Shown here in pieces: positions 51,700 through 64,000 of a DNA stretch of 64,000 nucleotides. This DNA is from an uncultured Lachnospiraceae bacterium (GTDB lineage: Bacteria; Bacillota; Clostridia; Lachnospirales; Lachnospiraceae), in the NCBI GenBank assembly GCA_910580195.1, contig CAJTWA010000008.1:37012-101011 (forward strand), read 5' to 3'. Position 1 is the first letter of the stretch; every line of letters begins with the position of its first letter. The notes under the pieces are model-generated. The model was not told where the DNA came from. It saw only the letters and a program-made list of their open reading frames with translations, and ran no database searches. The position numbers were made by a program, and so were the translations under genes.

Positions 51700-52659
51700 T
51701 TACATATCCTCACAATTTTCCTTCCTTAACTCTTCTGCAATTTCACACAGCCTGCGCAGCCTGTGGTTGACGCCGGACTTGCCTACCGCCGGCTCCAAAT
51801 ACGCCCCAAGCTCCTTTAAGGGGGCTTGCGGGTATTGCAAGCGCACCAGCGCAATTTCCCGCAGGTTCTCCGGCAGGCTTTCCAGCCCCCTTGTGTGCTG
51901 GATGTAATTGATGTCCGCAAGCTGCTTTACTGCAGCGCTGACAGTTTTATTGATATTTGCTGTTTCACAATTTACCTGCCGGTTGACGGAATTGCGCATT
52001 TCCTTGATAATCCTGACATTTTCTAGGTTCAGCAGGGACACATGGGCCTCCATGATGTTGAGCATATCCACAATCTGCGCCCCTTCTTTTAAATACACCA
52101 CGTGGTTTTTCTTGCGCATGACAACTTTTGCGTCCATTTCAAAGCTGTTGATTAGGTCCATCAGCTGCCTTGCCTTTTCCTCCCCAGTGCAGACAATCTC
52201 AAAATGGTACGATTTTTCCGGGTCGCTCATGGATCCTGCGCTTAAAAACGCCCCCCGCAGGAATGCCCGGCGGCAGCAGGATTTCTGCACCAGAAGGCCG
52301 TTTACCAGCTCCCGGGTGCGGATATCCTCGTTTTTCTCATTCCTCCATTTCACGGCCTGCAAGACCCTGCGGATGTCTTTTTCCCCATAGAGGGAAATGA
52401 CGAAGGCCCGGCTCTTATGGAGGTAAATGTTCTGCCGCACGGCAATCCGGCAGGTCACTTGGAAGGTCTGCTTCATCAGGATAAAATATTTCCGGGCAAG
52501 GGAGAGGTTCTCCGTATACACCCTAAGGGCCTGTTCCTCCCCCGCCCCTTCCAGCTTCCCGGTAAAACTTAAAACTGCCGCTATCTCTGCAATCTGGCAA
52601 TGCCTGCTCTTATGGATGTGCCGGGATAATTCTTCCTTCACTTGGCTGGAAAAAGACAT
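51700..52659 (-). CDS. whiA: DNA-binding protein WhiA
   Basis: 319 residues. An N-terminal LAGLIDADG-like region (about 10-205) with RHCQIAEIAAVLSFTG and CCRRAFLRGAFLSAGSM, and a C-terminal helix-turn-helix (about 225-310) with LKELGAYLEPAVGKSGVNHRL. WhiA affects chromosome segregation and division in Firmicutes and sporulation in Streptomyces. Usual length and usual position after rapZ. Confidence 0.95.
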   Translation of the reverse strand: MSFSSQVKEELSRHIHKSRHCQIAEIAAVLSFTGKLEGAGEEQALRVYTENLSLARKYFILMKQTFQVTCRIAVRQNIYLHKSRAFVISLYGEKDIRRVLQAVKWRNEKNEDIRTRELVNGLLVQKSCCRRAFLRGAFLSAGSMSDPEKSYHFEIVCTGEEKARQLMDLINSFEMDAKVVMRKKNHVVYLKEGAQIVDMLNIMEAHVSLLNLENVRIIKEMRNSVNRQVNCETANINKTVSAAVKQLADINYIQHTRGLESLPENLREIALVRLQYPQAPLKELGAYLEPAVGKSGVNHRLRRLCEIAEELRKENCEDM

Positions 52660-52785
52660 GGCACTTCCCCCCTATCTCTTGCTAAACTTACTGCTTAAGG
52701 CCCCCAGGGCCTGAAACGCCATGCATACGGAACCGGCGCCTGACAACGTTCTTTTGGGGCCGTCCCGGGCAGGCCAGCCCCTATA

Positions 52786-53661
52786 TTATTTATTGCGCAG
52801 CGCATCCTTCTCTATGTCCCTGTGGTCTATTTTCAGGCCAAATTCCTTCCTGTCCTTCAGCCTTCCATACAGCCCGTTTGCCAGCGTCACGGAGCGGTGT
52901 TTCCCGCCGGTACACCCAACGCTTATGACAAGCTGGGTCTTGCCCTCGGTGATGTAGTGGGGGATTAAAAATTTTACCATGTCCTCCAACTTGTCTAAGA
53001 ACTGCCCTGCTTCTTTGTGCTCCATGACGAAATCCTGAATTTCCTTATCGTTCCCCGTTTTGGCCCGCAGGCCTTCCACATAATAAGGGTTGGGCAAAAA
53101 GCGCACGTCGAATACAAGGTCGGAGTCAGTAGGGATGCCATATTTGAACCCAAAGGACACAATGGTGATAAACAGGTTCTTATAGTCTTGGTTCTGGACG
53201 AAAATTTTTTCCAGTTCCCCCTTCAGTTCCCGGGTCAGCATGTTGCTGGTGTCAATCAGGTAATCCGCCTGTTTCCGCAGGAATTCCAAGCGTTCCCGCT
53301 CCCTTTGGATGCCCCGGTCCACCCGTTCCCCAGCGGCAAGGGGATGGGAACGCCTGGTTTCCTTGTAACGTTTTACCAGCACCCCGTCCCGGGCGTCCAG
53401 ATAGAGGATATCGAAGGAAATCCCCGTCTGCCGGAACCTGTCCAAAACGTCCTGAAGCTCGTCCAAGGCCTGCCCGCTGCGGATATCTACCCCTACAGCC
53501 ACTTTCTGGAGTTCCGCCCCCGGCACATTTGCCAACTCCGCAAATTTTTCCATTAAAACAATCGGCAGGTTATCTACACAGAAATAGCCGATATCCTCCA
53601 TAATTTTCAGGGCTGTGCTCTTCCCTGCCCCAGACATCCCTGTTAAAACTACAAATTTCAC
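52786..53661 (-). CDS. rapZ: RNase adapter RapZ (YvcJ)
   Basis: 291 residues. Walker A GMSGAGKST (8-16) begins an N-terminal nucleotide-binding domain; the C-terminal domain has VGCTGGKHRSV (about 250-260). In E. coli RapZ senses glucosamine-6-phosphate and adapts RNase E; in Firmicutes (YvcJ) it binds nucleotides and affects competence and envelope metabolism. Conserved neighbour of whiA and murB. Confidence 0.95.
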   Translation of the reverse strand: MKFVVLTGMSGAGKSTALKIMEDIGYFCVDNLPIVLMEKFAELANVPGAELQKVAVGVDIRSGQALDELQDVLDRFRQTGISFDILYLDARDGVLVKRYKETRRSHPLAAGERVDRGIQRERERLEFLRKQADYLIDTSNMLTRELKGELEKIFVQNQDYKNLFITIVSFGFKYGIPTDSDLVFDVRFLPNPYYVEGLRAKTGNDKEIQDFVMEHKEAGQFLDKLEDMVKFLIPHYITEGKTQLVISVGCTGGKHRSVTLANGLYGRLKDRKEFGLKIDHRDIEKDALRNK

Positions 53662-53829
53662 TGCTAAACCTCCCTCTTGCGTGCCTTAAAATTCCCTCGT
53701 CCTAGTTCTCTCTCCTTGGCATGAAATACGTTGCCCCGCCTGCTGTCCTGCTGGCATGTGCTAAAATTCCCCGGATTACTTATGGCTGCTAAATTGCCCT
53801 ATGCTTAAAAGGCAATTTTCTGGCACATG
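53662..53829. repeat. copies of the murB 3' end
   Basis: CCGGGGAATTTTAGCACATGCCA (or one base away) occurs at the end of murB, again at about 53751-53773, and in a degenerate form at about 53679-53702. Each includes the murB stop codon TAG or its equivalent. Confidence 0.8.
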
Positions 53830-54735
53830 CTAAAATTCCCCGGTAAACTTCACTTCTGGTTCCAAGCGTACCCCAAACTGTTCTTCCACCTTGTCCTGCA
53901 CGTCGGAAATTAACTGGCGGATTTCTGCGGCCGTGGCCTTTTCTTTATTAATCACAAATCCGCAGTGCTTCTCGGACACTTGGGCGCCCCCGACTTGATA
54001 GCCCCTAAGCCCGGAGTCTTGGATTAATTTCCCTGCAAAATACCCTTCTGGCCGTTTAAAAGTGCTGCCGGCGCTGGGGTATTCCAAGGGCTGTTTTTTG
54101 GCCCGCCGGTCCCGCAGTTCGGCCATGCGCGCCCAGATTGCTTCTTCTTCCCCTTTGGAAAGCTGCAGCTCGGTTTCCAGTACAATGTAATGGTTCTTTA
54201 AAATGCAGCTCTTCCGGTAGCCCAGCTCCAGCTCGGCAAGGGACAGGGATTTTTCTTCCCCTGTTTCCGTAAGGACAGTGGCTTTCCTGATAATCTGGCA
54301 CATTTCGCCGCCGTATGCCCCTGCGTTCATCACCACTGCGCCGCCAATGCTGCCGGGAATCCCTGCTGCAAATTCCATCCCAGTTAGGCCTTCCTCCGCT
54401 GCCCGCCGTGCTGTGGCAGACAGCAGCGCCCCGGCTTCTGCCCGGACAGTATCCCCTTCCACAAAAATGCCTGACATCCTGCCCATATCCATCACCAAGC
54501 CCCGGATGCCCTTGTCGCCCACCAGCAAATTGCTCCCATTCCCAAGCACCATCCAAGGGATCTGGTGCTGGCGGCACAGGGCAGCCACAGGCTGTACCTG
54601 ATGCCTGCCCGGCCGCACAAAATAATCTGCTAGGCCCCCTGCCCGGAAGGTGGTGTGTTTTTCCATAGGCTCCTGCAAAAAAAGCTGCCCATCCTCCAAT
54701 AAATCCTGTAATTCCCTGATAAATTGATTGTCCAC
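53830..54735 (-). CDS. murB: UDP-N-acetylenolpyruvoylglucosamine reductase
   Basis: 301 residues from a GTG start preceded by GAGAGG; longer in-frame starts to 54831 have no ribosome binding site. FAD-binding region with VLGNGSNLLVGD (about 58-69) and GSIGGAVVMNAGAYGG (about 121-136); the catalytic serine lies in YPSAGSTFKRP (about 220-230). It makes UDP-MurNAc. Its position between the M18 aminopeptidase gene and rapZ is typical of this lineage. The 3' end is repeated downstream. Confidence 0.95.
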   Translation of the reverse strand: MDNQFIRELQDLLEDGQLFLQEPMEKHTTFRAGGLADYFVRPGRHQVQPVAALCRQHQIPWMVLGNGSNLLVGDKGIRGLVMDMGRMSGIFVEGDTVRAEAGALLSATARRAAEEGLTGMEFAAGIPGSIGGAVVMNAGAYGGEMCQIIRKATVLTETGEEKSLSLAELELGYRKSCILKNHYIVLETELQLSKGEEEAIWARMAELRDRRAKKQPLEYPSAGSTFKRPEGYFAGKLIQDSGLRGYQVGGAQVSEKHCGFVINKEKATAAEIRQLISDVQDKVEEQFGVRLEPEVKFTGEF

Positions 54736-54837
54736 GTTACGCCTCTCTTCATAATCCCTGCAATTGCAGGGGCATATCCCGCCGCCTATCTCCCCATTTT
54801 GCGCGGTATCCATGCCTCGCCCGGGCAGCACAGCCCG

Positions 54838-56232
54838 CTACGCCTCCCTTAAAAATGCGCCATAGCCCCGTTTTGCTTCATACAAGTCCACTTTGCTGAT
54901 AATTTCCCACGGCGCATGCATATTCAGCACCGCTACGCCGCTGTCAATGACGGACATATTATAGTTTGCCAAAATATAGGCGATGGTCCCGCCGCCCCCT
55001 TGGTCTACCTTCCCAAGCTCTGAGGTCTGGAAAGCCACTTCATTGCCGTCCATAATCCTGCGCAGTTCTGCCATATATTCCGGGCTTGCGTCGTTCGAGC
55101 CGCTCTTCCCCCGGGAGCCTGTGTATTTGTTGAACACCAGCCCATTCCCAAAATATGCGCAGTTTTTCTTTTCCATCACCGAAGCATACAGGGGGTCATA
55201 AGCTGCGCTCACATCGGAGGACAGCACCTTGGAATTGCTCATGGCACGGTTGAATTTAATCTGGTCGTAGCCGCCCATGCTTTGGAACAGCTCTGCCACC
55301 ATATAGGCAAAAAACTGGGATTCCATGCCGGTTGCCCCTACGCTGCCGATTTCCTCTTTGTCCACCAGAAGGCACACGCTGGTTTTTTCACACACCTCTG
55401 TTTCTGCAATTGCGGCAAAGGAGGAATAGGCGCATACCCTATCGTCATGGCCATACCCCATTACCATGCTGCGGTCGAAGCCGTAATCCCTTGCTTTCCC
55501 AGCAGGGACAACCTCGATTTCTGCGGACAGGAAATCATCTTCTTCTATATTATATTGCTCCTTTAAAATATTCAGTACATTTGCCTTCACATTTTCTTTG
55601 GCTTTTTTCTCATCCTCTTCCGTTTCAAAGGGGATGCTTCCTACCAGCACGTCAAGGTTTTCCCCTTCAATGACTTTGGACGCTTTTTTCTCAAGCTGCT
55701 CCCCAGACAGATGGATCAGAAGGTCGCTGACGCCAAAGACTGGGTCGTCCTCTTTTTCCCCAATGTTTACGGTAATCTCCGTGCCGTCTTTTTTCACAAT
55801 GACGCCGTGGAGGGCAAGGGGAAGGGCTACCCACTGGTATTTTTTCACGCCCCCGTAATAATGGGTATCCAAAAGCGCTAGTTCCGTGTCCTCATAGAGG
55901 GGCACCTGCTTTAAGTCCAGCCTTGGGGAGTCGATATGCGCCCCGAGGATGTTCATGCCCTGCTCTAAGGGCTGTTTCCCGATGACAAACAGCGCCAGCA
56001 GCTTGCCCATGTTTTCTGCATACAGCTTATCCCCGGTTTTCACTGCCCGGCCGGACGCGATAACTTCCTTCAGGTCCTCAAACCCGGCTGCCTTGGCCTG
56101 CGCAATCAGCTCTGTGACGCACTCCCGCTCTGTCTTGCAGTCCGAAATAAATTTCTTATACTTTTCACCGAAAGCAAAGACTTCTTCCCGTTTCCCTTCT
56201 GGATATTTTTTCCATGCATTTTTTCGTTCCAT
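54838..56232 (-). CDS. M18 family aminopeptidase
   Basis: 464 residues. The metal-binding and catalytic residues of M18 proteins lie in GAHIDSPRLDLK (about 97-108), GYGHDDRVCAY, VDKEEIGSVGATGM, and near the C-terminus in MHAPWEIISKVD. These zinc aminopeptidases remove N-terminal acidic or neutral residues. Length is usual. GGAGGG is present just before the ATG. It is inserted between hprK and murB. Confidence 0.9.
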   Translation of the reverse strand: MERKNAWKKYPEGKREEVFAFGEKYKKFISDCKTERECVTELIAQAKAAGFEDLKEVIASGRAVKTGDKLYAENMGKLLALFVIGKQPLEQGMNILGAHIDSPRLDLKQVPLYEDTELALLDTHYYGGVKKYQWVALPLALHGVIVKKDGTEITVNIGEKEDDPVFGVSDLLIHLSGEQLEKKASKVIEGENLDVLVGSIPFETEEDEKKAKENVKANVLNILKEQYNIEEDDFLSAEIEVVPAGKARDYGFDRSMVMGYGHDDRVCAYSSFAAIAETEVCEKTSVCLLVDKEEIGSVGATGMESQFFAYMVAELFQSMGGYDQIKFNRAMSNSKVLSSDVSAAYDPLYASVMEKKNCAYFGNGLVFNKYTGSRGKSGSNDASPEYMAELRRIMDGNEVAFQTSELGKVDQGGGGTIAYILANYNMSVIDSGVAVLNMHAPWEIISKVDLYEAKRGYGAFLREA

Positions 56233-56398
56233 TGTTTTTCCCTCCTAAATTTTGAACCCTGTTTCTTATAGCTTTGCCGGATTCCCGGCAGAAGATTCTC
56301 TCTTTTTCCATCCGTCCCTGAAAGATGCCCTATCCTTTAAAAGCTGCCCTTTTCCATCCTGCGCAGCTTAGGTGTTTCCCCTGAATTCTGCCAATCCA

Positions 56399-56550
56399 TA
56401 TTGCCCCTTGCCACAAAGGGATGAGAAACCTGCCAGATACTATTGCCCCATTGCTGCAAAGGGACGGAACACTTGCCAGGCACTATTGCCCCATTGCTGC
56501 AAAGGGACGGAACACTTGCCAGGCACTATTGCCCCATTGCTGCAATGGGA
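56399..56550 (-). repeat. 43-bp tandem repeat at the hprK 3' end
   Basis: Units starting ACTATTGCCCC at 56439, 56482 and 56525 (period 43), plus a diverged copy before 56439. The array abuts the hprK stop codon. Core: CCATTGCTGCAAAGGGACGG. It fills much of the gap to the M18 gene, which otherwise holds nothing recognisable. Confidence 0.9.
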
Positions 56551-57492
56551 TCATTCTTCCTCTTCATCGTCCGGCTTCTGCAGGTTCTCCTGCACCCGGC
56601 GGTACAGTTCCTTGGCAGCGTTATAGCCCATCTTTTTCTGCCTGTGGTTGACGGCCGCAGACTCGCAGATTACGGCAAGGTTCCGCCCGGGGCGGATGGG
56701 CAGGGAATGGCAGACCACTTTATTCCCAAGGAATTCCGTGTATTCTTCCTCTAACCCAAGCCTGTCGTATTCATTTTCCTTTTTCCAGTCCTCCAGCTTA
56801 ATAACCAAGTCGATATTCTGTTTTTCCTTGACGCACTCTACCCCGAACAAAGTCTTGACGTCAATAATGCCAACCCCCCGCAGTTCGATAAAGTACCGGG
56901 TAATGTCTGGTGCGGTCCCTACCAGCGTGTGCTTGTTGATTTTGCGGATTTCCACCACGTCGTCGCTGACTAGCCGGTGCCCCCTGCGGATGAGCTCCAG
57001 CGCGGCTTCGCTTTTCCCAATGCCGCTCTCCCCCATAATCAGCAGGCCTTCCCCGTAAACGTCCACCAAGACCCCATGGATGGAAATGCAGGGCGCTAAC
57101 GCCTCCCCCAGATAGTAAATCAGCTCTGCCATAAAAGCAGAAGTGCCGTAATCCGTAGAAAGCACTGGGGTATCATGTTCCGTGGCAATCCTGATAAGGT
57201 CTGGTTCCGGCTCCAAGTCCCGGCTGAAAATCACGCAGGGGACATGGTGGGAAAAAAATTTTTCAAAGAGCTCCAGCTTTTCCTCCCGCTGCAGTTTCTG
57301 CATATAGGTGTTCTCCACCTTGCCCACAATCTCAATCCTGTTTTTATCAAAATAGTCAAAGTAACCCGCCAGCTGCAATGCAGGGCGGTTTACTTCCGCT
57401 GTAGTTACCTTCCGGTTCCTGATGTCTATTTCCGGGTTCAGCACCTTTAAGTTCATCTTTTCTACGATTTTTTTTACGCTAACGCCTTTCAT
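56551..57492 (-). CDS. hprK: HPr kinase/phosphorylase
   Basis: 313 residues. N-terminal domain (1-130), then Walker A GESGIGKSEAALEL (about 153-166) and the HprK signature LRGVGIIDVKTLFG (about 201-214). It phosphorylates Ser46 of HPr-type proteins in response to glycolytic intermediates, and the Asp15 HPr homologue in the same cluster is a likely substrate. The acidic C-terminal tail DDEEEE is followed immediately by a tandem repeat array. Confidence 0.95.
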   Translation of the reverse strand: MKGVSVKKIVEKMNLKVLNPEIDIRNRKVTTAEVNRPALQLAGYFDYFDKNRIEIVGKVENTYMQKLQREEKLELFEKFFSHHVPCVIFSRDLEPEPDLIRIATEHDTPVLSTDYGTSAFMAELIYYLGEALAPCISIHGVLVDVYGEGLLIMGESGIGKSEAALELIRRGHRLVSDDVVEIRKINKHTLVGTAPDITRYFIELRGVGIIDVKTLFGVECVKEKQNIDLVIKLEDWKKENEYDRLGLEEEYTEFLGNKVVCHSLPIRPGRNLAVICESAAVNHRQKKMGYNAAKELYRRVQENLQKPDDEEEE

Positions 57493-57730
57493 CTGTTTCT
57501 CCCTTCCTACGGCCTGCCGCTCCCGCGCCTGCTTGGAGTACTTACTACACTGCCGCTATGCCTCGCCAAAGCCGCTATGCTGCCTAGCCCCAATTTCCCA
57601 CTCTATCCAAATGGAATCATTTTGGGCTCCTCTCTCCATATTTATCTTATCACAGTTATGGCAGTACTACAATATCCGCCCAGCGGAAAAATATGCAAAC
57701 TGCCCCGGCCTGCTTCCCCTGCTGTCCGTT

Positions 57731-57870
57731 ATGCCCCATTCCCTTCCTTATAGAAAAACATGTGGGCTGGCTGCCCTTTTCCTGCCAGCCCATGCCCCAT
57801 CCACTTCCTAACGGAAAAGCACATGTGCTGGCTGCCCTTTTCCTGCCAGCTTATGCCCCATTCCCTTCCT
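57731..57870 (-). repeat. 61-bp tandem repeat at the uvrC 3' end
   Basis: Units start at 57731, 57792 and 57853 (plus strand ATGCCCC). The minus-strand text GGAAGGGAATGGGGCATAA, which is the last uvrC codons and stop, recurs exactly in the farthest copy; the middle copy has diverged (GTGGATGGGGCATGGG). Confidence 0.9.
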
Positions 57871-59724
57871 TATGGAAAAATGCAAAGACTGCCCGTGCCG
57901 CCTGCTCATTCATGGAAGGGAGCCCGGCCAGCGTTTCCACGTCTGCCTCCCGGATTGCGTCCAGAGAAGGGAAGGTTTTCATCAGGGCTTTCCGCCGCGC
58001 TGCGCCAATGCCGGGGATATCGTCCAGCACGGAATGTACCTGCTCCTTGCTCCGCAGGGAACGGTGGTATTCAATGGCAAACCGGTGGGCTTCATCTTGG
58101 ATTCTGGTAATCAGCTTAAAGCCTTCGCTGTGGCGGTCAATGGGAATCTCCTGATTGTGGTAGTAAAGCCCCCGGGTCCTGTGGTTATCGTCTTTTACCA
58201 TGCCGCACACAGGGATGGCAAGCTTTAGTTCTTCCAGCACCTTCAAGGCTACGTTGACTTGCCCCTTCCCGCCGTCCATCATCAATAAATCCGGGAACCG
58301 GGTAAAGCTGCCATACTCATTTTCCAGATGCTGTTCCTTCATGGCTTCCTGTTCCTTCATCCCATGGGAAAACCGCCTTGTGAGCACTTCATGCATGGAG
58401 CCGTAGTCGTCCGGCCCCGTCACGGTGCGCAGCTTAAATTTCCGGTAATCGCTGCGTTTTGGTTTCCCTTTTTCATACACCACCATGGAGCCTACGGTTT
58501 CGAACCCGCTGATATTGGAAATGTCGTATGCCTCCACCCGCTTTAATTCCTCTAAGCCAAGCAGCCTGCCGATTTCCTTTAGGGCTCCGATGGTCCGGCC
58601 TTCCTCCCGCTTGATTTTTTCCTTATCTTGGGAGAGCACCATGGCTGCGTTCTGTGCTGCCAGCTCCACCAGCTTTTCTTTCGTGCCCTTTTTCGGCACC
58701 CGGATATAGACCTTCTGGCCCCGCTTCTGCCCCAGCCATTCTGCAATGACTTCCGCCTCCCCGATTTCTTCCTGCAGCATCAGCTCCCGTGGGATAAAGG
58801 GGGTCCCGGCGTAAAACTGCTTTAGGAACGTTGCCAATACTTGGGGCCTGGTGTCCTCGCTGCCGACAGTTACATGGAAATGGTCCCGGCCAATCAGCCT
58901 TCCGTCCCGCACAAAAAACATCTGGACAACGGCGTCCTCCCCATCCGAAGCCATGGCGATAATGTCCTTGTCCTCCCCATCCGAGCTGGTAATTTTCTGC
59001 TTCTGGGCAATCTGGCGGACTGCCTTTGCCAATTCCCGGTACTCAATGGCTTTTTCAAAATTCATCTCCTCTGAGGCGGCTTGCATTTTCCCTTCCAATT
59101 CCTTTAAGACTGGCTGGTAATTCCCATTTAAAAATTCTATGGCCTGATTAATCTGTTTCCGGTATTCTTCCTTGCTGACTGCCCCTTGGCAGGGAGCCAT
59201 GCACTGGTGGATGTGGTAATTCAGGCATGGGCGGTCCTTCCCAATATCCTTGGGCAAAGCGCGGCTGCAGGTCCTAAGGGAGTAAATTTTCTGGATTAAG
59301 TCAATGGTGTCTTTGACTGCGCCTGCGCTGGTGTAGGGCCCAAAATAGCGGGATTTGTCTTTTTTCATCTGACGTGAAAAGAGGACTCTGGGAAAATCCT
59401 CTCCCAGCGTCACTCTAATATAGGGATATGTCTTGTCATCCCGCAGCATCGTATTGTATTTGGGCCGGTGCTCTTTGATGAGGTTGCACTCCAAAATCAA
59501 GGCTTCCAGCTCGGAATCGGTGATGATATACTCAAACCGCTCAATCTGGCGTACCATCTGTTCCTTTTTCAGCCCTTCGTTGTGGCTTGGGCGGAAATAT
59601 TGCCGGACCCGGTTCCGCAAGCTGACTGCCTTCCCAATATAAATAATGGCATCTTTTGCATCATGCATGATATAGACCCCCGGCTTTTGGGGGAGCTTCT
59701 TTAATTCTTCCTGAATATCAAACA

Positions 59725-59725
<1 letters not shown>
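57851..59725 (-). CDS. uvrC: excinuclease ABC subunit C
   Basis: 624 residues. GIY-YIG nuclease domain (about 13-95) with [18 protein letters not shown], a Cys pair region near 150-180, a UVR domain (about 205-240), the RNase H-like endonuclease domain with [12 protein letters not shown], and C-terminal HhH motifs ([13 protein letters not shown]). It makes both incisions in nucleotide excision repair. The start overlaps the ftsH stop codon as TAATG, so the two genes are coupled. Confidence 0.95.
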
Positions 59726-62919
<3,194 letters not shown>

Positions 62920-62966
62920 TTATTTCCTCCTGAATGCCGCAGCAATCTATTTCGCGACACTTCTCT

Positions 62967-62995
62967 ATTATATGTGTATTTGTCTTGAAAATCAA
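62967..62995 (-). promoter_or_regulatory. promoter of ftsH-uvrC
   Basis: TTGATT (62995-62990), 17-bp spacer, TATAAT (62972-62967), about 50 bp before the ftsH start. Confidence 0.75.
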
Positions 62996-63084
62996 TACAA
63001 TTCTCCTAAACTTTTCAGGTGGGTTTCTAAACTTTTTATAAATTTAGGAAAAAATGTGGGCAGAAGTTTCCCGTAAGCGCCGAA

Positions 63085-63225
63085 AAGCAGCCTTCTTCCA
63101 GCCATGCCCCACCGCCCACCGGAAATGCATGGGGCTGAAATGCCCTTTGCATGAAGCAACTCTGCCTTAAACCCCGCAGTCCGCCGGAAATGCATGGGGC
63201 TGAAATGGGCGTTAAGGCGTGCCCG
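63085..63225. repeat. degenerate repeat between ftsH and the PPOX-family gene
   Basis: CCGGAAATGCATGGGGCTGAAATG occurs twice (about 63119 and 63183), in a region of 420 bp with no gene. Confidence 0.8.
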
Positions 63226-63285
63226 GGAACAGGAACCAAACGCCTTTCCAGAAAAAGGCTGCGGAACTGCTGGTGAAAAATATGG

Positions 63286-63314
63286 TTTCCATACCCGGAA
63301 ATATATCGTATAAT
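63286..63314 (+). promoter_or_regulatory. probable promoter of the PPOX-family gene
   Basis: TTTCCA, 17 bp, TATAAT (63309-63314), 29 bp before the start codon. Confidence 0.55.
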
Positions 63315-63343
63315 AAAAACAATAAATTTTTGGAGGTAACGCC

Positions 63344-63817
63344 ATGAGAAGAAAAGACAGGGAAATTACAGATTTCCATGAGATTGTTGAGATTATCAAA
63401 AAATGCGACGTATGCCGGATTGCCCTGAACGATGAGGAATTCCCATACATTGTCCCGCTGAATTTTGGGCTGGAAGCCAAGGATGGGCAGGTATTTTTCT
63501 ATTTCCATGCCGCTATGGAAGGGAAGAAATTAGATTTGATTGCAAAGGATAACCGGGCAGCCTTTGAAATGGACTGCGGCCATAACTTTATCCTTTACGA
63601 AGAAAGGATGAGCTGCACCATGGGATATGAAAGCGTGACTGGGCATGGGACAATCGAAACTGTCCCGGAGGAAGAAAAATTTGCAGCGTTAAAGATTTTA
63701 ATGCGGCAGTACCACGCCGAAGATTTCAAATTCAACACCGACATGATAAGCGTGACAAAAGTATTGAAAATGACTGTCACAGACATGGTGGGGAAACGGC
63801 GGGACAACATCCATTGA
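63344..63817 (+). CDS. pyridoxamine 5'-phosphate oxidase family protein
   Basis: 157 residues with a split-barrel flavin-binding fold: CDVCRIALNDEEFPYIVPLNFG (about 21-42), FYFHAAMEGKKLDLI (about 52-66) and VTGHGTIE (about 97-104). Relatives bind FMN or related cofactors; many are nitroimidazole-resistance-like NimA proteins. The reaction is unknown. GGAGG precedes the ATG. It is one of three plus-strand genes. Confidence 0.85.
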   Translation: MRRKDREITDFHEIVEIIKKCDVCRIALNDEEFPYIVPLNFGLEAKDGQVFFYFHAAMEGKKLDLIAKDNRAAFEMDCGHNFILYEERMSCTMGYESVTGHGTIETVPEEEKFAALKILMRQYHAEDFKFNTDMISVTKVLKMTVTDMVGKRRDNIH

Positions 63818-63837
63818 AACCGGATTTGTAACTATTC

Positions 63838-63935
63838 AGCCTTCGGCTTCATAGTTACAGAATTTGGCCGTTACATGTTCTTACGGACTTTGCAGCAAGT
63901 GCAAAGTCCTGGGCTGAACTGTTACCCAGATTTTT
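63838..63935 (+). other. paired hairpins after the PPOX-family gene
   Basis: TGTAACTAT with ATAGTTACA, then a perfect 10-bp stem GGACTTTGCA-gcaag-TGCAAAGTCC. The following T-run (ATTTTTTA) comes about 25 bases later, so this is not a standard terminator. Confidence 0.4.
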
Positions 63936-64000
63936 TAAAATTTCCCAGGATAAACGCATGAGTGAATAAATTGTGAACAAACACCACCTTTACAGGAAAT

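Noticed and set aside
56399..56550. CRISPR array
   Set aside because: The 43-bp units are contiguous without spacers, and there are no cas genes.

Overview
The window looks like a chromosomal segment of a Gram-positive Clostridia member, most likely Lachnospiraceae. The evidence is the Firmicutes gene cluster hprK, M18 aminopeptidase, murB, rapZ, whiA, HPr-like; a cdaR-like gene beside ftsEX; type III glutamine synthetase; a CvfB homologue; consensus sigma-A promoters; and strong AGGAGG ribosome binding sites. Almost every gene is on the minus strand, so the segment is probably a leading-strand arm replicated from right to left. There are no rRNA genes, CRISPR arrays, integrases or intact transposases. 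One tRNA (Gln, CTG) is present.

Layout. 1-9.4 kb holds envelope and division genes: an S41 protease cut by the window edge, ftsX/ftsE, a CdaR-like regulator, a YitT protein, a WecG/TagA-like glycosyltransferase, an SH3-NlpC/P60 wall hydrolase with a sigma-A promoter and two WalR-like boxes, trxB and a small yjfB. The 700-bp gap at 6.0-6.7 kb contains a dense cluster of DnaA boxes next to three Spo0A-box-like sites. 9.5-14.2 kb holds a CPBP protease, cvfB, an acyl-ACP thioesterase, tRNA-Gln, yigZ and an iron alcohol dehydrogenase. 14.3-22.6 kb is a glycopolymer cluster: two-domain GT2, Wzm-like permease, Wzt-like ATPase with a C-terminal substrate domain, a methyltransferase with a kinase-like domain, and a DUF2142 membrane protein. 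A free-standing Rpn C-terminal (RpnS-like) gene lies beyond it. A secreted FN3 protein and a class A PBP follow.

27.9-33.4 kb is an accessory island that I read as defence-related: an Rpn nuclease, a receiver-like protein without the phospho-acceptor Asp, a 902-aa protein with two P-loops (a KGGVGR-variant ParA-like domain and a second ATPase domain), and a HEPN-like partner. The last two overlap translationally and share their own promoter. 33.6-41.4 kb is a nucleoside salvage operon: nucleoside hydrolase, BMP lipoprotein, ABC ATPase, two permeases and a ribokinase-type enzyme; the kinase is flanked by an 81-bp inverted repeat. 41.6-50.1 kb holds a small orphan gene, a Crp-family regulator, a protein with duplicated FliD-like modules, an Amt-PII fusion and glnA (both with terminator-containing leaders), and fba. 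50.5-63 kb is the conserved dgk, HPr-like, whiA, rapZ, murB, M18, hprK, uvrC, ftsH block; the HPr homologue has D15 in place of H15, and FtsH carries a repetitive C-terminal tail of about 440 residues.

A recurring oddity is that intergenic DNA next to gene 3' ends often consists of imperfect duplications of the gene end, stop codon included (murB, uvrC, the nucleoside hydrolase, the wecG-like gene, the nucleoside ABC ATPase).
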